From: Aquisalinus sp.
GTDB lineage: Bacteria > Pseudomonadota > Alphaproteobacteria > Caulobacterales > Parvularculaceae
Direction of reading: 5' to 3'
Assembly (NCBI GenBank): GCA_022763115.1
Contig: JALEGJ010000058.1
Span: forward strand, 1 to 38,806
DNA: 38,806 nucleotides
The position numbers were made by a program, and so were the translations under genes. The notes under the pieces were generated by a model. It saw only the letters and a list, made by a program, of their open reading frames with translations. It did no database searches and was not told the origin of the DNA. Position 1 is the stretch's first letter, and each line of letters starts with the position of its first letter. Positions 1 to 12,000 of the stretch are shown in pieces.

Positions 1-2
1 AT

Positions 3-3000
3 ACGGATGGCACAATCAATGGCGACATTGATCTCGGTGAGGGTGATAATTCTGTCACAGAGATATCCAGTTTCCTCGACTGGTTTACCATCAATGGGAA
101 TATCACAACTGGTTCTGGGGCAGATAGTGTCACCGTTGATGAGGGCACGATCAACGGTAATATCTCTCTAGGCGATGGTAACAATACCATAACCAACTCT
201 GGTATGATTGCGGGCAGTTCGATTACGACCGGTACTGGTGATGATCAGCTAACATCCAATGGCGGGTTCATTGGCGGCGCTTCTGAAGAAGTTGGCAATG
301 CAGTCAATCTGGGTGACGGTGACAATACTTTCACCAGTAATGGCGGTATTCTCCTGGGTTCGCTGACAACAGATGCAGGTACGGATAATATTTTCCAATC
401 CGGTGGTGACATCTTTGGTGATGTTACGACGGGAGGCGGGGCAGACCTCATTCAGCAGGATAGCAGCGCCGTGATTTTCGGTAACATTGATACCGGCACG
501 GGCAGCGATACAGTCTCCAATGCCGAAGGTTCTGTAATCTCCGGCGATATTGCTCTGGGCTCAGGCGCAAATACTTTGGATAACGCCGCCGAAATTCGTG
601 GCAATGTATCAGCTCTGCAGGGGGATGATCTGTTGACCAACTCCGGCACCTTGACAGGCGCGCTGGATGGCAGTTCGGTCAGTACCATCGGAGAGGTTGA
701 TCTGGGTGATGGCAACAACACGCTGGACAACGCCGGGACGCTGGAAGCCAACATTACGACGGGCAGCGGCACCGACACGCTTTTGAATAGCGGCTCCATA
801 ACCGGCGACATCTCCACGGGTGGTGAAGCCGATGCACTTGCCAATGGCTCAGGCGGTTCCATTTTCGGGTCGGTTGACTTTGGCGCTTCTGGCGAGGCCG
901 CTGATACTCTTGATAATGAGGGTTCAATCTCCGGTACTGTTAGTGGCAGCAATTTCAGTGTGAACAACTCGGGGTCGATTACTGAGGTCGGCGGTGTCTT
1001 TTCGGATATTGACAACAGTAACCAGATTGACAGCGTAACCTCGGAAAGTGCTGACATCCTTAATAGCGGTAATATTGATAATATCTCCGTTAGCGGTCTA
1101 ACTCTGGATAACAGTGGCACGGTCGGTTTCGTCAGTGCCAATGATGCGACAATCACAAATGATGGCACGATCAGCGGCATTGATGCGTTTGACCTTGATC
1201 TGACGAACAATGAAGGCGGATTGATCGACGATGACATCTCTGTCAGCGGCACAGGTACAATCACGAATAATGCCGATATTCAGGCCAATATTTTGCTGTC
1301 TGATGGCGATGATACAATCACCAACAATGAAGGTGGCTTCATTGCGGGTGACATTGAATTAGGTAATGGCACCAATCTCATCACCAATGCCGGCACGATT
1401 GAAACCAGCAGCGTTCTGGGTGGTAATGGCGTTGATACACTGAACAATTCTGGTGACTTTGCTGCGGCAGCGGATGGCAGTTCAGGCGGCAGCCTCGCGG
1501 CGTCAATTGATTTCGGTGGCGGTGATAATGTTATCACCAACAGCGGCACACTTGTGGCTGATATCAGCACAGGTACTGGCAATGATACGTTTACCAACAC
1601 AAACCTGTTCAATGGTGGAGACGATGGTGAAGTCAGTATTGCTGCATCCCTGAATCTGGGCGATGGCAATAACGCCATCACAAATTTCGGATTTATGGTG
1701 GCGGATGTCACGACCGGTTCAGGCGATGATACGCTCCTTAATTCAGGTACGCTCAATGGCGATATCAGCCTCGGTGCAGGCGATGATACCATCACGGAAG
1801 AGTCAATTGAGACGATCAATGCTGCAACTATTGATATGGGGGCAGGAAATGATCTGATTACTGTCAATGGCGGCACGATCAATGCAACCGATATTCTGTT
1901 TGGTGAGGGTGACGATACGCTTGATGTTCAGAGCGGTTTTGTAACCGCTGAGACGATTGACTTCGGCAATGCTGATATCGGTGTTGGGGCCAATGATGAT
2001 CGCCTTGCAAACAGTGGCTCGATTATTATCAACTCCAGCGAATCCGGGGGCATTCTGTTCGGTGATGGTGATGACACACTTACCAATAGCGGCAGCCTGA
2101 CCGGGGATGTTATTTCCGGCAGTGGCGGTGGTACAGATCACGCCACTATTGATCTGGGTGAAGGCGAAAACACTGTCTCAAACAGCGGCACACTTGTCGC
2201 GAATATCATCTCCGGTTCGAGTGCTGACACGATCAACAATGCCGGGGCTTTAAGCGGCTTCCGATCAAATGATGGACCTGTTTCCGCAGCTCAACTTTCG
2301 CTTGGCGCAGGCGATAACATTGTTAGCAACACTGCAGGAACCTTGTCGGCGAACATCTTCACAGATGGGGGTAACGATACACTTACCAATTCTTCAGCGC
2401 TTGATGGTGGTACTGACAGTGAAGCGGCAAGCCTCAATGCCATTGTTAATCTGGGTGAGGGTGATAACGCGGTTATCAACACCAGTGGCGCCAGCATGAA
2501 TGCCAATATTACGACTGGCGCAGGTGCTGACAGTATCACCAACACCTCTGGAGTCATTACAGGTATAATCAATCTGGGTAATGGCGATAATACGATCACA
2601 AACATCCGCACAGAGGGTGAGCCACCTGCGCAAATTGTTGGTGATATCACTTTAGGCAGTGGTGAAGACACAATTGATAATCAGGCAAATGCCAGCATTA
2701 CAGGTAACATCAGCTTGGGTGAAGGTGACAACACTCTGGATAATGCTTCGGGTGCAGTTATTACAGGGGATATCACTGCCGGCTCAGGTGATGATGAAGT
2801 CACTAATCTCGGCACGATTCTGGGTAATATCAATCTCGGTGCCGGCGATAATACGATTACGGAAGGCTCCTCCGAAACTATTATCGGTAACATCACGACG
2901 CTGGGCGGTAGTGATGACCTGACCGTAGAATCCGGTGGTAACATCCAGGGCAATATTGATCTTGGAAGCGGTGTCAACACCATCAACAGTGCCGGGACTA

Positions 3001-6000
3001 TACAATCCGATACAATTACGACCGGTACGGGGAATGATACGTTCTCGAACACAGGAGCGCTGGAAGGCCTGACCGCAGATAGTTCCGGCGGGACAGCAGC
3101 GAATGTTGACCTTGGTAACGGCACAAACCAGATCGATAATGAAGGCACCATGCGTGTCAACATCACGACGGGATCCGGTGGGGACATCCTCAATAACAGC
3201 GGTACACTGACGGGCGCAAGTGGTGAGGAAGCTGACGAAGCAGCGATCATCAACCTTGGCTCAGGCCTTAATCAGATCACCAACAGTGGCGATATCCTCG
3301 CAGCGGTGACTACTGGCTCTGGTGCAGACTCCCTGACCAACGAAACAGGTGGCACAATCAATGGCACTGTCGATCTTGGCTCGGGCAACAACCAGATTGT
3401 CAATGACGGCACAATCAATGCAAATCTGACAGGCGGCAGCCTGAACGATCAGCTTGTCAACACAGGTAGCATCACAGGCGTTGTCAATCTTGGCAACGGG
3501 ACGAACTCTGTCACTAACGAAGCCTCCGGTAATATTTCCGGCGCTATTACGACGGGCAGCGGTAATGACACCATACTGAATGACGGTACCATTACGAATG
3601 ATGTTTCGACTGGTGGGGGTAACGACACTGTAACCGTTGGTGGCACGCTGACCGGCAATACCACGATGGGCGAGGGTAATGACAACTTCGTCACCAGCCA
3701 GAGCGGTGCCGTGGTGACCGGCAATATCAGCCTTGGCAATGGCTTTAACACGGTCAGTAACGCAGCAGGCGCAACAATCAACGGTAACATTGCCGGCGAT
3801 GCAGGTCTCGATAACGTGAATAATGCTGGTACACTCACAGGCAATATTAGCCTCGGTGATGGCCCTAACGGCATTGTTAATTCCGCCGGTGCCACATTGA
3901 CGGGCGATGTGCTTACAGGCACGGGCGCAGATTCTCTCACCAATGACGGGACAATCAATACGCTGAGCATCAATCTTGGTGGCGGTGCCGATATCTTCAA
4001 TAACACCGGTACGGTGAACGGTAATGAAGGTACTGCCGTTATCAATATGGGCGCCGGGGATGATAACGTCACAAACTCCGGCACGATCAATGGCAATATT
4101 GACCTTGGTGAAGGCGATAATAGCTTCGTCGAAAACTCCGCTACAACGACCAACGGCAATATCACATCCGGCACCGGTAATGATCAGGTCGATATCACGA
4201 GCGGTACAATCAATGGTAACATTTCCCTGGGGGACGGCACCAATAGCATCACTGTTGATGGTACCCTGAATGGTAATACAACTGCAGGCAGCGGTGACGA
4301 TACGCTGACAATTTCAGCTACGGGTCTGCTAACCGGAACTGTCAACTTGCAGGACGGTGATAACACCATCGAAAATGCAGGCACCGTGCGCTCTGATTCC
4401 ATCCTTGGTGGCGCTGATGTTGATACGCTGACAAATACTGGAACACTAACCGGTTCTGATGACGGAGAGGGTGGCTTCACACTTGGCTCCATCAATCTTC
4501 TTGGTGGCAATGATGTTGTTGCCAACGAGAGCATCATGCAGGCAGATATTCTGTTGGGCGATGGCGATGATATTCTAACCAACGCGACTGGTGCGATGTT
4601 TGCGGGCGCCGTTGATTTTGGCAGTGCCTCACAACTGGCTGCCGTACAGGGTCAACCGTCAAATCTGCTTGCTAATGACGGTGATTTTGAAGGCGGCGTC
4701 ACGGGCACAGGCGGTGCCCTGGTTATTGACAACGCCGGCACGTTTAACGGCACGATTTCCGCCACGGGTTCAGGTGACCTGGTTGTTCTCAACACAGGTA
4801 CGCTGACCGGCTCTATCACAGGTGATGCGGGTAATGATGTTATCGACAATGATGGCGGCAGCATTGACGGGGATATTTCCCTCGGTAACGGTGATAACGA
4901 GCTGTTCAACTTCAATGGCGCAACGATCAATGGCGAAGCCCTGACCATCACCTTCGGCGATGGCAATGATACGCTGGAAAATGATGATACCAGTTCCATC
5001 ACCGCATCGATCAATCTTGGCGGTGGCAACAATACGCTTGATAATTTCGGCGATGGTAGTGAAACCAATGGTCTCCTGACAGGTGACATTAGCGCTGGTG
5101 ATGGCGATGACACGCTGAACAACTTCGGCGTTATCAACGGCAACATCAATCTCGGTGGCGGTAACAATATCATCAACGAGAATGGCAGCGAAAGCATCAC
5201 GGGCAACATCACGACGCTCGGCGGTATGGACACGCTGAACATCACATCCGGCGGCCTTGTCACTGGTGATGTTGACCTGGGTGACGGCAATAATACTGTT
5301 GATATTGCAGGTACACTGATGGGTAACCTGACGACCGGCAGTGGTGATGAATCAATCACTATTCAGGCTGGCGGCGTCCTCACAGGTGACATTGATATGG
5401 GCGCCGGTGGTGGCACCCTGACGATTGCCGGTACTGTGAATGGCAACATCACGCTGGGTGAAGGCGTTGACCTTGTGCTGGTCGGCGGCGTCATCAACGG
5501 CGAGATCAATCTTGGCGATGGCGACAATGTCCTGACGCTTGGCCAGATGAGCGGCAGTATTGTCTTCGGGGCAGGCAACGACACACTGAATATCAGTGTC
5601 GGTGGTTCCCTGACTGGTAATGTCGATGGCAATGAAGGCAATGATGCCATCAACAACAATGGTGATATTGTCGGTGACATCTTCCTGGGTGATGGCGATG
5701 ACAAGATTGACAATGGCATCGGGGCAAGCATCTCCGCTTCCGTGATCGATTTCGGCAATGCCGATACCGAGAATGGTATCGACGATGATGTACTGGTGAA
5801 TGCCGGTGACATTGTCAGTAGCAGCGACGGCAGTTCAGGCGGACTACGTTTTGGCGATGGCAGCGATCAGCTTACCAATAATGCAGGTGCAACGATCTCC
5901 GGCGAAACCACAGTGTTGGAAGGAAGTTCAGTTTCTATCCTTTCCACAGTCATTGACTTTGGCGAGGGCGACAATACGCTCGCCAACAGCGGCACGATCA

Positions 6001-9000
6001 TTGCGGACATCGCCGGTGGCTCCGGTGATGACAGCATCATCAATGATGGCCTGATCGAAGGGCAGGACTCTGCAAGCGCCAACATTACACTTGATCTGGG
6101 TAATGACAGCGTGACTAACAATGAAGGCGGCATCATCCGCGCCGACATTCTCGGTGGTCAAGGCAGCAGCAGCATCACCAACAACAGCGGTGCGACAATC
6201 ACAGGCACGCTGCAACTTGGCAGCGATGATGACACTGTTATCAATGATGGCACAATTGATGGCGGCAATACATCCACACTTGGTGGCGGTAATGACAGCT
6301 TTACCAACAGCAATATCTTCACAGGTGACCTGCAGACACAAGCTGGTGACGATATTCTCACCAATAGCGGCACCATAACTGGCAGCGTTGATTTCGGCGC
6401 TAACGATGTAACAGGTGATGCACTGATCAATAACAGCGGATCAGTTTCCGGTACTGTCAGTGGTGATCAGTTCAGCTTGGACAATAATGGGACCGGTTTC
6501 ATTGAAACCGTAGCTGGCACTGATTCTACAATCGACAATGAAGGCACCATCAACACGGTGTCTTCCACCACAACGACGATCAACTCCAACACAGGTATGA
6601 TCAACAGCATTGAGGTCGGTACTCTTGATCTGACAAATGATGAAGGTGGTAGTGTCGGCACAGTTGACGTTGCAACACTGCTGACCATTACCAATGATGG
6701 TGCAATCACTGGCAACATCACGGCGGGCGCAGGCGATGACACGATCAATAACACAGGCACAATCAGTGGTGATATTGACCTTGGTGCTGGCACCAACACG
6801 ATCAACGAAGGCTCCGGCACGACGATCACTGGCAGCATCACAACGGGCAATGACGAGGACTTCATCAATGTACTGGCTGGCGGCAGCATCGATAATGCGT
6901 CGATCAACCTGAATAATGATGATGACACGGTCACCGTCAGTGCCGGTGGCTCCTTGACCACAGAATCACTGGACTTCGGTGATGCAGACACAGCCAATGG
7001 CGAGAATGATGATGTGCTGGATAATAGCGGCATAATCCTCATCAACGGCTCTTCTGGCGGTATCACCTTCGGTAACGGGTCTGATGGTGTGACGAACAAT
7101 ACAGGCGGCACAATCACCGCTGAAATTTCGCTGGGAGAGGGTGCAAACGCACTGACTAATGACGGTGCGATAACTGGTAATATCACTGGTGGCAGTGGTG
7201 TTGAAACAATCATTAACACCGGAACGATCACGGGCGACATTGATATCGCTGGAGGTTTTGGTAACACCATTACCAACAACGGCGGTTCTATTGATGGTAC
7301 ACTGAGCGGTACAAGTTTCAGAGTGGACAACCTGGGTGCAACCAGCTCGATTGAGACAATCGCGGGTACCTCTACAACCATCGTTAACGAGGGCGCGATC
7401 ACAAGCGTGACTTCAGACTCGTCCGGAATTACGAATACCGGATCTATCGGGTCTGTCGTTTCAGAGCAGGTTAGCCTCCTCAATAACGCAGGCAGCTCTG
7501 CCGGTTCGATTGATGTAACCGGAGTATCTGGCTCTGTTTCCAACAGCGGCACCATAACAGGTCCTATCACTGCCGCGGACAGACTGGTGCTTAACAACAA
7601 TAATGGTGGCGAGATTCAAGGCGCCATTTCCGCAGTGGGCACAACCACGATCACAAACTTCAGTGGCGGTCTTATCAGCAGCACCATTACAACGGGTGCT
7701 GCAGATGACACGCTTACGAATAGCGGTACGATTTCCGGTACGGTAAATCTCGGTACGTCTTCGGAAGGGGATACTGTCACGAATAATGCTGGCGGTTCTA
7801 TCGACAGTCAGGTTCAGGGTGATGGCTTTGAGGTCAACAATTCAGGCGATATTTACAGCATCGCTTCAAATGTCAGCCTGACACTGAATAACTACAACGG
7901 TGGCACAATCGGCAATATCTATGCGGAAGATGCCACCATCACCAATGATGGCACAACTGCAGGCATCAGCGCATCCTCGCTGAACCTGACCAACAACAGC
8001 ACTGGCGATATCACCAACCTTGTCAGTGTTGATGGGACGGCGACAGTTGTTAATTCCGGTGAGATTATCGGCGGCATTACTACGACTGATGTCACAGACA
8101 TCACCAACAATTCTGGTGGCTCCATCCAGAACGGCGTCACCACCGGGGCAGGTGATGATACGATCACCAATGCTGGCAGCATCAGCGGTGGTGTCAGCTT
8201 CGGCGAGGGCATGGACAGTTTTGTCAATGCCGGCTCAACAGCTTCCGTCACCGGCGGCATCGACTTTGGTGACAACACCACGAGCGGCAGCACGGATACG
8301 CTGACCAATAATGGCGGCAGCATCGGTGGCACAGTCACCGGTGGCAACACGACCATTGTCGTGGACAACAATAATGATGGCGGCCTCAGCGGCTCCATCG
8401 AAACAATTGCTGGCACAACATCGTCTGTAGACAATGACAGCACGATCACCACGATTTCGTCAACGACGACGACAGTGAACACAAACACCGGCACAATCAC
8501 GAACCTGACCTCGACCAACGCAACGGTGACGTCCAACACCGGCACAATCACCAATATCGAGGGCGGTACGCTGAATTTGACCAACAGTGAAGGTGGTAGC
8601 TTTGGTACGGTTGATGCCGCAACACAGCTGACACTCGACAACGCGAGCACGATTTCTGGCTCGGTTACAGCGGCTGGCGGTGATGATACAATCACCAACT
8701 CCGGTTTCGTCATTGGCAGTATTGTGATGGGCGATGGGTTCAATCAGCTCACGAACGATTCAGCAATATTCGGCAACGTCTACGGCGGCTCAGGTGCTGA
8801 TGCCGTCACCAACAATAGCCAGATCGGCTCATACGGGAACACTGTCGAAATCAATCTGTATGATGGTGACAACACGGTTCTTCTCAGCAACAGCAACACG
8901 TACGCCAACATTACGCTAGGTAGTGGTGCTGATACTGTGACGAACACAAATGCCTTTGTTGATGGCAACATTGCTCTGGGTGATGGCTTCAACCAGCTGA

Positions 9001-12000
9001 ACAACAACAATAGTAACATCACCGGCGATATTACTGGCGGCAGTTATCACGAGACGATTTACAATGCCGGCAACATCTATGGCGGCGTAAACTTCTACGG
9101 CTCGTCCGGTGAAGGCACTGATACTCTCAATAACCAGGAGGGAGGCACTGTCGGCGGCACGGTTCAGGGGGACGGCTTCACCGTTAACAATGATGGTACG
9201 CTGGAAGGTGATATTACTGGCGGAACTTCTGGTGAAACTATCAACAACTACAGTACAATCGGGGCGTATAGTGAAGGTTCATCTGGTGGCTATAGCGTTT
9301 CTATTGATCTTTCTGACGGCAGCAACTTAATTGAAAATCTTGGCACTATCTATGCCGATATCACAACCGGTTCAGGTGATGATAATATCGACAACTACGG
9401 TGAGATCACTGGCAATATAACCATGGGTGATGGCTTCAACCGGTTGTTTAACGATAGTAATATAACGGGCAATATTACTGGTGGGTCGTATAATGATGAT
9501 ATTGAAAATGCCGGAAACATTTACGGTGATGTCGACTTTGCCTCCAATACATCTGAAAGCAGTGACAGGCTGAACAACCAGGGCACGATTACAGGTATTG
9601 TGCAGGGGGACGGATTTGATGTTCAGAACAGCGGATCAATCTATGATATTGCTGGCGGTTACTCGAATACCTACAATGATGGTGCCATTACCCGAATTTC
9701 CTCCGATACTGCGAGTGTTACTAACTCCGGCGAGGGAACTACCATTGGCAGCATCTCCGTCAATGACCTTGTGCTGGATAATTCAACAGGCGGATCAGTT
9801 GGTGATATCACGGCGACAAACTCCGTCAACATCAACAACAGCGCTTTCATCACAGGCAACATCACATCAGGCGCTGGTGATGACTCCATCCTCAATGCCG
9901 GCACCATCACCGGCAATATTGACCTGGGGGATGGCACCAATACGATCGACAATAATTCTTCTGATACAATCGATGGGAACATTACAGGTGGTGCGAACAG
10001 CGATACACTGACGAATATTCGCGGCACCATCGTCAACACAACCATTGATCTGGGCGCGGGCGACGACGAGATCCGCTCTGCAAGCGGTGAAGGCGTCGGC
10101 GGTAACATCACCGGTGCAGTCATGCTGGGCATGGGGGCAGACTCCTTCATCATTGAGGGTGACGGCACCATGATCGGTGACGTTGATCTGGGCACAGGCG
10201 ACGATAGCCTGACCATGAATATCGGCACGATCAACGGCAACATCAGTTCTGCTGACGGATCAACGATCGATATCAATGGCGGCACGATAACCGGTGCAAT
10301 TAACCTCGGGGCCGGTGATGACGATGTCACAATCGACATTTTCGTGCCGACAAACATCGACAGCACCATCACTGGTGACATTGACCTTGGTGCAGGCACC
10401 AACACGCTCAGCCTCGGTACGGGCTCAACGATCAATGGCAATGTCACAGCCGCAGGTGGTGATGACACAATTACCAATGATGGCACCATCACCGGCAATA
10501 TTATCCTCGGCGATGGCACCAACAGCTTTACCAACAATAGCTCGCTGACCATCGGCTATATCGGCGGCTCCGGGACTGACACGATCACCAATAGTGACTT
10601 TATCGGTGGTTCGTTAATCCTGAATAGTGGGGATGATCTGCTGACAAACAACAGCTTGATAGCTGGTGGCATTAATTTTGGCGAGGCATCAACATCAGAC
10701 AGCCTTGTCAACAATACAGGCGCTTCGATACTGGGTAGCATATTCGGTACGATGTTCTCGGTAGATAATAATGGCACCGGATCACTCGCAAATATTGCTG
10801 GCACAACATCTTCTGTCGATAATGACGGCACGATCACAACGATCTCTTCGACGACGACAACCGTAAACAGCAATACAGGCGCGATCACTAACCTGACGTC
10901 TACAAACGCGACGGTTACGGCCAATACCGGTACAATCACGAATATCGAAGGCGGCACACTGAATTTGACGAACAGTGAAGGTGGTAACTTCGGTACAGTA
11001 GATGCAGCGACACTGCTAACACTGACCAATGATGGCACCATCACAGGTGACATCACAGCCGGTGACGGGGATGATGCCCTAACCAATAATGGCTCAATGA
11101 CTGGTGACATTGATCTGGGTGGTGCGGCGACTGCGACAGGCAATACTTTGTCAAACTCAGGTACGATCCGTACAGATGCCATCACCGGTGGCAGCGGTGC
11201 AGACAATATTGTCAACACAGGCAGCATCGGCGGTGTTGTACCGCTCGATACGCAAATCTCCGGCGCCAGAACGGTTCCAAACGCCGGTAATCTGTTTATC
11301 GTCGATTTTGACACCGGCCTTACGAGTATCATTTCGGGCAGCGGCAATCGCGCAGCAAACACGCCGACAAATGGTGTAATCATTGACATCAATCCGAACA
11401 ACGACAATTGGAACGCAACAGCCTACTCATATCTTGATGGCGTCGAAACTGTGCGCGATGTCAGCGAATTTATGATCGAGAATTATGCAGGGGCCATCAC
11501 GACAGGACCGAACACAATCTCGATTCAGGATGCCACAACCGATGCTATCCTCACCTGGACCGGCACGGTTGATACGGCGCTGGGCCCACAAACCGTTACT
11601 TACACATTCAGTGATATTGACTTCGCGGATGTTGCACCGGGTAACCTGAATGTTGGTAGCGTGACGGCAACGTCCAGCGGCGCATCGATTGACCTTGGGG
11701 ATGGTGATAACAGCATTCTTATTGATAGTGTCGCAGCCTCCATCACGGCCAGTGTTACACTCGGTACGGGTGCGGATGACGTGGACATCACAAATGGCGG
11801 TGCCCTTAACGGCGATATTGACCTTGGCAGTGGCAATAACACACTGGATGTTGGCGCAGGCTCAACCATCAACGGCAATGTCACAGCGGGTGACGGAGAC
11901 GATACGGTCGTTATTGACGGCACAGTCAATGGTAATATCGACCTCGGGCTTGGCAACAATTCGCTGACCAATAATTCCAATAACTCCATCAATGGCGATG

